Below are positions 8,235 to 16,266 of a DNA stretch of 64,000 nucleotides, piece after piece (within the stretch, counting starts at the first letter, position 1; the number at the start of each line of letters is the position of its first letter). The DNA is taken from contig NZ_QQXK01000019.1 of assembly GCF_003575975.1 (NCBI RefSeq), positions 1-64,000 of the forward strand, in the 5' to 3' direction. The notes beneath the pieces were generated by a model. That model was not told the origin of the DNA. It made no database searches and worked only from the letters and a program-made list of their open reading frames with translations. The translations under genes were made by a program, and so were the position numbers. Source of the stretch: Galactobacter valiniphilus (lineage in GTDB: Bacteria; Actinomycetota; Actinomycetes; Actinomycetales; Micrococcaceae).

Positions 8235-9677
8235 GTGACTCAGCAGACCGAAGCAGCCCTCGCCGAGTGGAGCGCCCGTGAGGGCCTTGCCGAGACGATG
8301 ATCCCGCTGATCGGCCGCCTGTACCGCAAGAACAATGTGGTCGCGTCCATCTATGGCCGCAAGCTCATCAACAAGTCCGCCGTGGACATCCTGAAGGCCC
8401 ACCGCGTGGTGCGCCACATCGACGGTGTCGAGATGGATCCGGCCGACTCGCTTGCCCTGCTCGAGGGCCTCGATGCCCTTGACCTCGGCGCCGTGAACGT
8501 CGACCTCGCCCGCCTGAATCAGAAGGCCAAGGCCGCCGGTGGCGACCTCGCCGAGTTCCTGCGCGCCGAGCTGGGCGAGGCCGTCGGCAAGTCCGGCGCC
8601 ACCGCCGCAGAGCCGCGCGACATCGTCCTCTACGGCTTCGGCCGCATCGGCCGCCTGCTGGCCCGCATCCTCATCGAGCGCGGCGGCTACGGCCTGCGCC
8701 TGCGCGCCGTGGTGGTCCGCAAGGGCTCCGAGGACGACCTGCTCAAGCGCGCCTCGCTGCTGCGCCGCGACTCCGTCCACGGCCCGTTCGACGGCTCCAT
8801 CGTGGTGGACGAGGAGAACAACACGATCACGGCCAACGGCACGATGATCCAGTTCATCTACTCCAACGACCCGACCACGGTCGACTACACCGCCTACGGC
8901 ATCGACAACGCCATCGTGGTGGACAACACGGGCCGCTGGCGCGACGAGGCCGGCCTGTCCCAGCACCTCGAGGCCAAGGGCGTCTCCCGCGTGCTGCTGA
9001 CGGCCCCCGGCAAGGGCGCCCTCAAGAACATCGTTCACGGCGTGAACCAGGCCGACATCGAGGAGGCCGATCGCATCGTGTCCGCCGCCTCCTGCACGAC
9101 CAACGCCATCACCCCCGTCCTGAAGGCCCTGAACGACGAGTTCGGCGTCCAGGTCGGCCACGTGGAGACGGTGCACTCCTTCACCAACGATCAGAACCTG
9201 ATCGACAACTTCCACAAGGGCGAGCGCCGCGGCCGCTCCGCCGTCCTGAACATGGTGCTGACCGAGACGGGTGCCGCCAAGGCCGTCTCCAAGGCCCTGC
9301 CGGAGCTGGAGGGCAAGCTCACGGGCAACGCCATCCGCGTCCCCACCCCGGACGTCTCCATGGCGATCCTGAACCTGACGCTGGAGAAGGCCACGGACGC
9401 CGAGTCCCTGAACACCTTCCTGCGCAACGTCTCGCTGGTCTCGCCGCTGCACCGCCAGGTGGACTACATCGATTCCCCCGAGGTCGTCTCCACCGACTTC
9501 GTCGGCTCGCGCCGCGCCGGCATCGTCGACGGCCGCGCCACGATCGTCTCCGCCGATGGCCACCACGTGGTCGTCTACGTCTGGTACGACAACGAGTTCG
9601 GTTACTCCTGCCAGGTGGTCCGCGTCGTCGAGACCATGGCCGGCACCAACCCGGCCAACGTGCCGGCCCTGGGCTGA
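8235..9677 (+). CDS. gap: Glyceraldehyde-3-phosphate dehydrogenase, long form
   Basis: A 480-residue NAD(P)-dependent GAPDH of glycolysis or gluconeogenesis. About 125 N-terminal residues precede the nucleotide-binding motif VLYGFGRIGR (131-140), which marks the long form found in several Actinobacteria and unlike the usual ~335-residue enzyme. The catalytic cysteine is in SAASCTTNAITP (C287). The start is GTG 8235 after AGGAGA. It is a single-gene unit closed by a strong terminator. The cofactor preference cannot be read with confidence; a biosynthetic NADP-type role is possible. Confidence 0.92.
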   Translation: MTQQTEAALAEWSAREGLAETMIPLIGRLYRKNNVVASIYGRKLINKSAVDILKAHRVVRHIDGVEMDPADSLALLEGLDALDLGAVNVDLARLNQKAKAAGGDLAEFLRAELGEAVGKSGATAAEPRDIVLYGFGRIGRLLARILIERGGYGLRLRAVVVRKGSEDDLLKRASLLRRDSVHGPFDGSIVVDEENNTITANGTMIQFIYSNDPTTVDYTAYGIDNAIVVDNTGRWRDEAGLSQHLEAKGVSRVLLTAPGKGALKNIVHGVNQADIEEADRIVSAASCTTNAITPVLKALNDEFGVQVGHVETVHSFTNDQNLIDNFHKGERRGRSAVLNMVLTETGAAKAVSKALPELEGKLTGNAIRVPTPDVSMAILNLTLEKATDAESLNTFLRNVSLVSPLHRQVDYIDSPEVVSTDFVGSRRAGIVDGRATIVSADGHHVVVYVWYDNEFGYSCQVVRVVETMAGTNPANVPALG

Positions 9678-9697
9678 ACCACGCCGTAGCTAGCGCC

Positions 9698-9733
9698 AAA
9701 GGGCCCCGGAACCGTTTGGTTCCGGGGCCCTTT
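9698..9733. terminator. Bidirectional terminator between gap and def
   Basis: A perfect 16-bp stem (9698-9713 with 9718-9733) with a GTTT loop lies between the convergent gap and def genes. The AAA/TTT ends make it usable in both directions. Confidence 0.85.
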
Positions 9734-9812
9734 GTTGTTGCGTTCGGTGCCCGACGGCGCGTGGCCGGGGGAGCGGGCCGCCGCGCCTGGGCGGCGGGCG
9801 GCCGGCGCCGGC

Positions 9813-10388
9813 TCAGTGGCCGAACGGATCCGGGTCAACGCCCGGCATCCAGGTCTGGCCGGGGGTGTTGAACCCCTCCTTCTTCTGCGCCTTCTTCCAG
9901 CGCTTGGTCCACTTGGGATCCAGCATGTCCACGTAGAGCTTGCCGTCCAGGTGGGAGTACTCGTGCTGCATGATGCGCGCGAACCAGCCGCGGGCCTCGA
10001 AGTCCACCTCGTTGCCGTCCATGTCCAGGCCCTGCACGCGCGCGTAGTCGGCACGCTGGAGCGGGAAGTCGAGGCCGGGGGCGGAGAGGCAACCCTCGGA
10101 GTGCTCGTCGGGATCCGGCGCAGCGCCCGAGATCTTGGAGAGCGTGAGGCGCGGGTTGATGACCACACCGCGGTGGGGCGCGTCGTCGTCGTGCTCGTCG
10201 AAGTTGAACGTGAAGATGCGCAGGCCGACCCCGACCTGCGGGGCGGCCAGGCCCACGCCGTTGGCGACGTCCATGGTCTCGAACATGTCGGCGACGAGGG
10301 TCTTGATCTCCTCGTCGATGACCTCGACCTCGGCGGCGCGCTGGTGCAGCACCGGCTCCCCGTAGATGACGATGGGGCGGACGGCCAC
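9813..10388 (-). CDS. def: Peptide deformylase
   Basis: A 191-residue metalloenzyme that removes the formyl group from nascent peptides. All three motifs are present: GVGLAAPQ (44-51), EGCLSAP with metal-ligand Cys100, and QHEYSHLDG with ligands H142 and H146 and catalytic E143. The usual Asp in HEx(D)H is Ser here, a tolerated position. The C-terminus adds a Lys-rich tail of about 40 residues. It is transcribed alone, convergent with gap. Actinobacteria often carry more than one def; the window does not show whether this is the essential copy. Confidence 0.93.
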   Translation of the reverse strand: MAVRPIVIYGEPVLHQRAAEVEVIDEEIKTLVADMFETMDVANGVGLAAPQVGVGLRIFTFNFDEHDDDAPHRGVVINPRLTLSKISGAAPDPDEHSEGCLSAPGLDFPLQRADYARVQGLDMDGNEVDFEARGWFARIMQHEYSHLDGKLYVDMLDPKWTKRWKKAQKKEGFNTPGQTWMPGVDPDPFGH

Positions 10389-10456
10389 GGATGCTCCTAG
10401 CGTTGGGGGTGCCGCGGGTGCGCGACGAGACGTTCCATCTTATCGAGTCGCAGAGA

Positions 10457-10545
10457 TGACCTAGAGCGTGCGCGCAAATCCTGGTTCTATGCGCTGTGGG
10501 CCACGGCGGAGTGAGCTGCGTTACCTAGCCTTGAACGGTAGGTCA
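10457..10545. promoter_or_regulatory. Control region with TGACCTA/TAGGTCA repeats
   Basis: TGACCTA (10457-10463), TTACCTA (10521-10527) and TAGGTCA (10539-10545) occur between def and the monooxygenase gene; the last two form an inverted repeat. They may bind the AraC-type regulator encoded downstream. This is inference from spacing and symmetry only. Confidence 0.35.
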
Positions 10546-10595
10546 CGGACGCCCTCCCCGAGGCGCGGCCCCCAGCATCACCCCCAGGAGAGACA

Positions 10596-12512
10596 GTGCA
10601 GTTTCATCACCACGGTTACGTTGACCACGATCCGCGCTTGCAGGCCGCGGCCGGCGTCGGCATCGAGCGTTCGGCCGAGCTGCCCGAGGTCATGGACGTC
10701 CTGATCGTCGGCACGGGCCCGGCGGGCATGCTCCTGGCGGCCCAGCTCTCCGCCTTCCCCGACATCGACGCGCGCATCATCGACTCCCGCGAGGAGCGCC
10801 TGCGCGTGGGCCAGGCCGACGGCGTGGCGTGCCGCTCCGTGGAGACCTTCCAGGCCTTCGGCTTTGCCGAGGACCTGATCCGCGAGGCCTATCACATCAC
10901 CGAGACCGTCTTCTGGGGACCGGACCCGGCCAACCGCGGCAACATCATCCGCGAGTCCCGCCGCCCCGACGATCCGCGAGGCCTCTCCGAGTTCCCGCAC
11001 CTGGTCTGCAACCAGGTGCGCGTGCAGGACAAGTTCGCCGAGGTCATGGCCAACTCTCCCTCCCGCATGGGCCGCGACTTCGGCTACGAGTTCGTGGGCC
11101 AGGTGCGCGAGGACGGCACCGAGTACCCCATCGTCTCCACGCTGCGCCGCACGGTGGGCGAGCGCGCGGGCGAGGAGCTCACGGTGCGCTCCAAGTACCT
11201 CGTGGGCTGCGACGGCGCCCGCTCCAACGTTCGCCGCTCGCTCGGCCTCAAGCTGCGCGGCGACTCGGCGAACCACGCGTGGGGCGTCATGGACGTGCTG
11301 GTCGACACCGACTTCCCGGATGTGCGCACCAAGGGTGTCATCCAGGCCCACGACGGCCGCTCCATCCTGCTGATTCCCCGCGAGGGCGGCCACCTGGTGC
11401 GCTTCTACGTTGACCTCGGCGAGGTGCCCGAGGGCGACAACGGCTCGGTGCGCTCCACCACGGTGGAGCAGTGCGTGGAGCTCGCCAATGCGATCCTGAA
11501 CCCGTACACCATCACGGTGAAGCAGGTGGCCTGGAGCTCGGTCTACGAGGTGGGCCAGCGCGTGGCCGACCACTTCGACGACGCCGTGGAGGGGGAGCGC
11601 GCGCCGCGCGTCTTCATCGCCGGCGACGCCTGCCACACCCACTCGGCCAAGGCGGGACAGGGCATGAACGTGTCCATGCAGGACACCTTCAACCTGGGCT
11701 GGAAGCTGGCCCACGTGCTGCGCGGCCAGGCGCCGGAGTCGCTGCTGTCCACCTACTCCGCCGAGCGCCAGCGGATCGCCGTCGACCTCATCACCTTCGA
11801 CAAGCAGTGGAGCTCGCTCATGGCGGCGGGCCCGCTGGACCCGCAGCACCCCGAGCGCGGTGGTGTGGATCCCGAGGTGATCCAGGAGTTCTACCAGCGC
11901 AGCTTCGACTTCACGATGGGCTTCGGCACGCGCTACGAGCTCGCGGGGCTGACGGGCACCGACGAGTTCCAGTCGCTCGCCACCGGCTACCCCCTGGGTG
12001 AGCGCTTCCGCTCCGCGAAGGCCATGCGCCTGGCCGACGGCAACGCCCGTGAGTTGGGTCATCATCACCAGGCCGACGGGCGCTGGCGCCTCTACGCATT
12101 CGCCGACGCTCCGGCTCCGGGCCAGGCCTCCAAGCTCGAGGACTTCGCCGCGTGGCTCTCCACCGATCCGGCGTCCCCGGTGCTGCGCTTCACGGCGGAA
12201 GGCGCAGACGCCGACTCGCTCTTCGACGCGAAGGTCATCTACCAGCAGGACTACGAGCACCTGAGCATCATGGACGCCCCGGAGATCTTCCGCCCGCGCA
12301 TCGGCCCGCTGCAGATGATGGACTACGAGAAGGTCTACGCGAGCCTGGACGGCGAGGACATCTTCGACGCACGCGGCGTGAGCCGCGAGGGCGCCGTGGT
12401 GCTCGTGCGCCCGGACATGTACGTCTCGGCCGTGCTCCCGCTCGACCGCCCGGAGCTGCTGGCCGCGCACCTGGACGCCGTGCTGCAGGAACCTGCGGTC
12501 GCCGCGTTCTGA
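10596..12512 (+). CDS. FAD-dependent aromatic hydroxylase (phenol 2-monooxygenase type)
   Basis: A 638-residue flavoprotein monooxygenase. The FAD dinucleotide motif is DVLIVGTGPAG (34-44). The second FAD motif is FIAGDACHTHSAKAGQGMN near residue 345, typical of the PF01494 fold. A C-terminal domain of about 180 residues matches the thioredoxin-like dimerisation domain of phenol hydroxylase and 3-hydroxybenzoate 4-monooxygenase. The start is GTG 10596 after CAGGAG. The reaction is expected to be NAD(P)H- and O2-dependent ring hydroxylation; the substrate is not evident. The adjacent AraC-type regulator may control it. Confidence 0.85.
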   Translation: MQFHHHGYVDHDPRLQAAAGVGIERSAELPEVMDVLIVGTGPAGMLLAAQLSAFPDIDARIIDSREERLRVGQADGVACRSVETFQAFGFAEDLIREAYHITETVFWGPDPANRGNIIRESRRPDDPRGLSEFPHLVCNQVRVQDKFAEVMANSPSRMGRDFGYEFVGQVREDGTEYPIVSTLRRTVGERAGEELTVRSKYLVGCDGARSNVRRSLGLKLRGDSANHAWGVMDVLVDTDFPDVRTKGVIQAHDGRSILLIPREGGHLVRFYVDLGEVPEGDNGSVRSTTVEQCVELANAILNPYTITVKQVAWSSVYEVGQRVADHFDDAVEGERAPRVFIAGDACHTHSAKAGQGMNVSMQDTFNLGWKLAHVLRGQAPESLLSTYSAERQRIAVDLITFDKQWSSLMAAGPLDPQHPERGGVDPEVIQEFYQRSFDFTMGFGTRYELAGLTGTDEFQSLATGYPLGERFRSAKAMRLADGNARELGHHHQADGRWRLYAFADAPAPGQASKLEDFAAWLSTDPASPVLRFTAEGADADSLFDAKVIYQQDYEHLSIMDAPEIFRPRIGPLQMMDYEKVYASLDGEDIFDARGVSREGAVVLVRPDMYVSAVLPLDRPELLAAHLDAVLQEPAVAAF

Positions 12513-12526
12513 GCGAGGGCACCGCA

Positions 12527-12568
12527 CGACGGCGCCGGTGACCCCTTCGAGGGTCCCCGGCGCCGTCG
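12527..12568 (+). terminator. Terminator-like hairpin after the monooxygenase gene
   Basis: CGACGGCGCCGG (12527-12538) pairs with its complement at 12557-12568, with an inner GACCC/GGGTC stem. The T-run is poor, so termination efficiency is uncertain. Confidence 0.55.
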
Positions 12569-12693
12569 GCGCGTGTCCGGCCCGGCGACGCCCGGGCCCG
12601 CCCGGCGCGGGCGCGCGGGTCCCGGGCGTGGACAGCGCTTGGCCGCCGGCGACGGGCGGGCGGACAATGGGCGGTAGAGCAGGGGAGGGCACC

Positions 12694-13641
12694 GTGGAGT
12701 CGAGCGTCATCGAGGTCGAGGACGTCAACGCGTGGCATCGCGTGGTCTCGGAGCGGCTCATGCCCCTGGCCATCGATTCCTCCGCGAATCCGGACTTCAA
12801 GGCCTCCGTGACGGCGCAGGCCTTCGCTGGGGTGCGCCTGGCCCGCGTGCGCGCCGGAAAGCACGCGGCCGAACGCACCCACCGGCTCGCCGCCGGGGGA
12901 GACCCGCACTACTGGCTCGCGCTGCAGATCGCCGGGAGCAGCACCATCTCCCAAGCCGGGCGGACGGCGGAGCTAGCGCCCGGAGAGCTGGCCGTCTACG
13001 ACTCCTCGATGCCGTATCGCCGCGAGTTTCCAGGGGACTCCGACACCCTCGTGGTGCTCATCCCGCAGCAGCTCATCAGCCTGCCGCCGCAGGCGCTCGC
13101 GCTCATCGCCGGCCTGCGCATCGGCGCCGACGAGGGCATGGGCGCCATCCTCTCCGCCTACCTCTCTTCGCTCGCCGCACACCTGCACGAGCTCAAGGAC
13201 GGCCAGGGGGCCAGCACGGTGCACGCGCTCCTCGAGCTCGTGACCGCCGTGTTCTCCGAGCAATTCGGGCTCGTCGCCCCACACCGCTCGGCCCGGCGCT
13301 TGGACGAGGTGATGCGGATCCGGGCCTGGATCATGGATCGACTGGGCGACCCCACGCTGGATCCGGCGGGGATCGCCGCTGCCCACTTCATCTCCACGCG
13401 CCAGCTCCACGTGCTCTTCCACGAACAGGGAAGCAGCGTGGGAACGTGGGTGCGCGAGCGCCGCTTGGATGCCGCGCGGCGTGACCTGCAGACCCCGGGG
13501 GAGGACTCGGGCATCGCGGCGATCGCCGAGCGCTGGGGCTTCGGCGATCCCGCGCACTTCGCGCGGGCCTTCAAGCGCGCCTACGGCGTGAGCCCGCGGG
13601 CGTTCAGGGACGCCTCCCGCAAGGAACATCCGGCGAGCTAA
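12694..13641 (+). CDS. AraC-family transcription regulator
   Basis: A 315-residue regulator. The start GTG 12694 follows AGGGGAGGG; an open frame extends further left but lacks signals. Residues 1-200 form an AraC-binding-like N-terminal domain (YWLALQIAGSSTISQ, LAPGELAVYDSSMPY). The C-terminal AraC/XylS double HTH ends with GFGDPAHFARAFKRAYGVSPRAFR. This architecture is common in regulators of aromatic or amine catabolism. It likely regulates the adjacent monooxygenase gene. Confidence 0.85.
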   Translation: MESSVIEVEDVNAWHRVVSERLMPLAIDSSANPDFKASVTAQAFAGVRLARVRAGKHAAERTHRLAAGGDPHYWLALQIAGSSTISQAGRTAELAPGELAVYDSSMPYRREFPGDSDTLVVLIPQQLISLPPQALALIAGLRIGADEGMGAILSAYLSSLAAHLHELKDGQGASTVHALLELVTAVFSEQFGLVAPHRSARRLDEVMRIRAWIMDRLGDPTLDPAGIAAAHFISTRQLHVLFHEQGSSVGTWVRERRLDAARRDLQTPGEDSGIAAIAERWGFGDPAHFARAFKRAYGVSPRAFRDASRKEHPAS

Positions 13642-13644
13642 GCC

Positions 13645-13675
13645 GCCCGACGGAACCACCCGTCGTCGGGCCTTT
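13645..13675 (+). terminator. Terminator after the AraC-type gene
   Basis: GCCCGACG (13645-13652) pairs with CGTCGGGC (13664-13671) and is followed by CTTTTCTT. The right part shares 17 bases with the hairpin region at 19004-19020. Confidence 0.75.
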
Positions 13676-13716
13676 TCTTGACCACTCCACGAGTCGGCGA
13701 GAAAAGGGGACAACAA

Positions 13717-13756
13717 ACGCGAGGGCCCCGTTTCTTTCGAAACGGTGCCCTCGCGT
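13717..13756 (-). terminator. Terminator downstream of tRNA-His
   Basis: An 18-bp stem (13717-13734 with 13739-13756, one mismatch) directly follows the tRNA-His 3' end on the minus strand and runs into GTTTGTT. Confidence 0.7.
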
Positions 13757-13761
13757 ATCCG

Positions 13762-13835
13762 GGTGAGTAACGGGGCTTGAACCCGCGACCTTCTGGACCA
13801 CAACCAGACGCTCTACCAGCTGAGCTATACCCACC
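13762..13835 (-). tRNA. tRNA-His (GTG)
   Basis: On the minus strand the gene folds as a full cloverleaf: acceptor GTGGGTA with TACTCAC, D-arm AGCTCAGCTGGTAGAGC, anticodon loop TTGTGGT (anticodon GTG) and T-arm GCGGGTTCAAGCCCCGT. An extra 5' G faces C73, the histidine identity feature. CCA is not encoded. Confidence 0.95.
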
Positions 13836-13939
13836 ACAATCCCTGAGGATTGTGTTCCGTTCCCTTTCGGGCCCGGCAACACGAACAATCCTACACGAGA
13901 TTTTGAGTGCTCACGACCACGGGGTTCCTCCCCGGGCGC

Positions 13940-14545
13940 TCAGCCCTCGGAAAGCTCAGCCGCGATCCCCTGTGCCTCGGCCGCGCTGGGGCCGGGCGCC
14001 GGGACCATGATGGCCTCGCGGTAGTACTTGAGCTCGTTGATCGAATCGATGATGTCGCCGAGCGCGCGGTGGTTGCCGGTCTTGGCGGGGGCGTTGAAGT
14101 ACGCGTTGGGGTACCAGCGGCGGGCCAGCTCCTTGATCGAGGAGACGTCGACGATGCGGTAATGCAGGTGCTCGATCACCTTGGGCATATCGCGCACCAG
14201 GAAGTTCTTGTCGTTACCCACCGAGTTACCGGCCAGCAGCGCCTTGCCCGGGTGCGTCACGAAACGCTTGATGTAGGCGAGCACCTGATCCGTGGCCTCG
14301 CGCATGCTCAGGCCCTGGGGCAGCTCCTCGAGCAGGCCGGAGGTCACGTGCATGTTCCGCACAAAGTCGTTCATGCCGGCGATGGCCTCGTCGGTGGGCT
14401 TGATCACCACGTCCAGCCCGGGATCGAGGACGTTGAGGTTGGCGTCCGTGATGACCACGGCCACCTCAATGAGGGCGTCCCGGTGCAGGTCCAGCCCCGT
14501 CATCTCGCAGTCGATCCAGACCAAGGCGTTGTTCATGTCGTTCAC
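13940..14545 (-). CDS. orn: Oligoribonuclease
   Basis: A 3'-5' exonuclease of the DEDD family that degrades 2-5 nt RNAs and pGpG-type dinucleotides. The first motif is VWIDCEMTGLD; the downstream LLAGNSVGNDKNFLVRDMP, YRIVDVSSIKELARRWYP and HRALGDIIDSINELKYYR blocks are characteristic of Orn. The product is about 201 residues from GTG 14545 or 198 from ATG 14536; neither has a strong ribosome site. It is divergent from the mannosyltransferase genes. Orn is the usual nanoRNase in Actinobacteria. Confidence 0.93.
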   Translation of the reverse strand: MNDMNNALVWIDCEMTGLDLHRDALIEVAVVITDANLNVLDPGLDVVIKPTDEAIAGMNDFVRNMHVTSGLLEELPQGLSMREATDQVLAYIKRFVTHPGKALLAGNSVGNDKNFLVRDMPKVIEHLHYRIVDVSSIKELARRWYPNAYFNAPAKTGNHRALGDIIDSINELKYYREAIMVPAPGPSAAEAQGIAAELSEG

Positions 14546-14670
14546 GCGGCCCACCCTACCGCCGCCGCCCCGGAGCCCACGGGAGGCCCGTGCGCCTCCG
14601 GGGAGGGGAGGGGCCGCTTTGCTAGGCTTGCGGACATTCTTGGACGGCTCGGAAAGGACCGCACCCCACG

Positions 14671-16266
14671 ATGAATGCAGCGGTCGCCCCAGCGTCCCAA
14701 CGCCCTGCGGCACGCGGAAGCTTTCTCCTGGTCCTCGCCGAGGGCCTGATCGGGGCGGTGCTCGTATTCATTGGCGCCCTCGGTGTGGGCTGGCTCGCCC
14801 CCGGATCGGCGCTGAACCGCTGGCCCTCCCTCGTCTTCTGGCGGATCGAGATCCCCGGCGTCATGACGGCCGTGGTGGCGTTGACCGCCGGCGTGTGGGT
14901 CATGTTTTCGGCGTGGTTGCGGCTGGGACGGTACCTGCAGCCGTGGGGTCAGTCGATGCGGGCGCTGTGGATCGCGTTGGTCGTCTGGTCGCTGCCGCTC
15001 ATGGTCTCCATCCCCATCTTCAGCCGCGATGTGTACGCGTACATCGGGCAGGGTCGGCTCATGCGCGGCGGCTTCGACCCCTACGTGGACTCCATCTCGG
15101 TGCTGCCCAATTGGCTGCAGCTCGGGACCGACGTCATGTGGGCCGACTCCCAGACCGCCTACGGGCCGCTCTTCTACTGGATGGCGGCCGGCACCGTGGC
15201 TCTCACGGGCCTGAACATCGAGGCGTCCATCCTCGGCTTCCGGCTGCTCTCCTGGGTCGGCATCGCGCTCGTGATGTTCTACCTGCCGCGCCTGGCCAAG
15301 CTGCACGGGGTCAACGGCGTCAAGGCCAACTGGATCACGGTCGCCAACCCGCTCTTCCTGCTCTCCTTCCTGGCCAGCGCGCACAATGATGCCCTCATGA
15401 TCGGGCTCGCCGTGGGCGCCACGTACTACGCGGCCAAGCGCCGCGGCGTGCTGGCCATCGTGTTCCTCGTGGCCTCCGTGGGCATCAAGCCGATCACTCT
15501 CATCACGCTGCCGTTCCTGGCGCTGCTGTGGGCCGGCCCCAACGCGAGCTGGCCCAAGCGCATCCGTTACTGGGTGTACGCGGGCGTCCTGACGATCGCG
15601 CTGTGCTGGCTCATGGGCCTGCCCGGCGGCCTCGGCTTCGGCTGGATCTCCGCGACCCTCTCCGCCGGCAGCGGCTACTACGTCATCTATGCCCCGCTCG
15701 GCTTCGCTTGCTACGTGCTCTTCACACTGTGCTCGGCCTTTGGGCTCGGCAGCGAGTGGGTGCTCTCGGCGGTCGGCCTGCTCGGTCGCGTCGCCGGCCT
15801 GGCCATCGCGGTGTACCTCGTGTTCAAGGGGAGCTACTCGCGGTTGGTGCAGCGCCTCCTGCTCGCCTTCGCGGCCATCACGGTCCTGGCTCCCGTGGTG
15901 CATCCCTGGTATCTGCTCTGGCTGCTTCCCTTCTTTGCCGCGACCGGTATTCGCGATGACTGGCAAAGCCTCTGGGTCTACGCCACGGTCGGCTTCTTCA
16001 TCGCCCTCGGCTGCATCGACCAGATGTTCGTGTGGGACTTCAACAACGGGTGGGAGGGCACGCTGCAGCTCATCTCGCTCGCCGTCACCATCATCAGCGT
16101 GGCGCTCTTGCTGTGCTCGCGCGCCACGCGGCGCCAGCTGGCGCCGTTGATGCCGCGGCGGGTCATGAAGTGGCTCACCAAGGTGAGCGCCAAGGAAGGC
16201 ACGACGACGCGCGCCGGTGACCCGCCGCCGTCGGGCACCACCGCCCCGCCCGAGGCGCGTTCTTGA
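14671..16266 (+). CDS. Polyprenol-phosphate-mannose-dependent alpha-1,6-mannosyltransferase (MptA/MptB-like)
   Basis: A 531-residue GT-C type membrane glycosyltransferase with about 12-13 hydrophobic segments. The first external loop carries FSRDVYAYIGQGRLMRGGFDPY, in which the Arg-Asp pair corresponds to the catalytic acidic site of MptA/MptB-like enzymes, and DSQTAYGPLFYW follows. Such enzymes extend the alpha-1,6-mannan backbone of lipomannan at the outer membrane face. AAAGGA precedes ATG 14671 by 11 bases. It is coupled to a paralogue downstream. Confidence 0.8.
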   Translation: MNAAVAPASQRPAARGSFLLVLAEGLIGAVLVFIGALGVGWLAPGSALNRWPSLVFWRIEIPGVMTAVVALTAGVWVMFSAWLRLGRYLQPWGQSMRALWIALVVWSLPLMVSIPIFSRDVYAYIGQGRLMRGGFDPYVDSISVLPNWLQLGTDVMWADSQTAYGPLFYWMAAGTVALTGLNIEASILGFRLLSWVGIALVMFYLPRLAKLHGVNGVKANWITVANPLFLLSFLASAHNDALMIGLAVGATYYAAKRRGVLAIVFLVASVGIKPITLITLPFLALLWAGPNASWPKRIRYWVYAGVLTIALCWLMGLPGGLGFGWISATLSAGSGYYVIYAPLGFACYVLFTLCSAFGLGSEWVLSAVGLLGRVAGLAIAVYLVFKGSYSRLVQRLLLAFAAITVLAPVVHPWYLLWLLPFFAATGIRDDWQSLWVYATVGFFIALGCIDQMFVWDFNNGWEGTLQLISLAVTIISVALLLCSRATRRQLAPLMPRRVMKWLTKVSAKEGTTTRAGDPPPSGTTAPPEARS

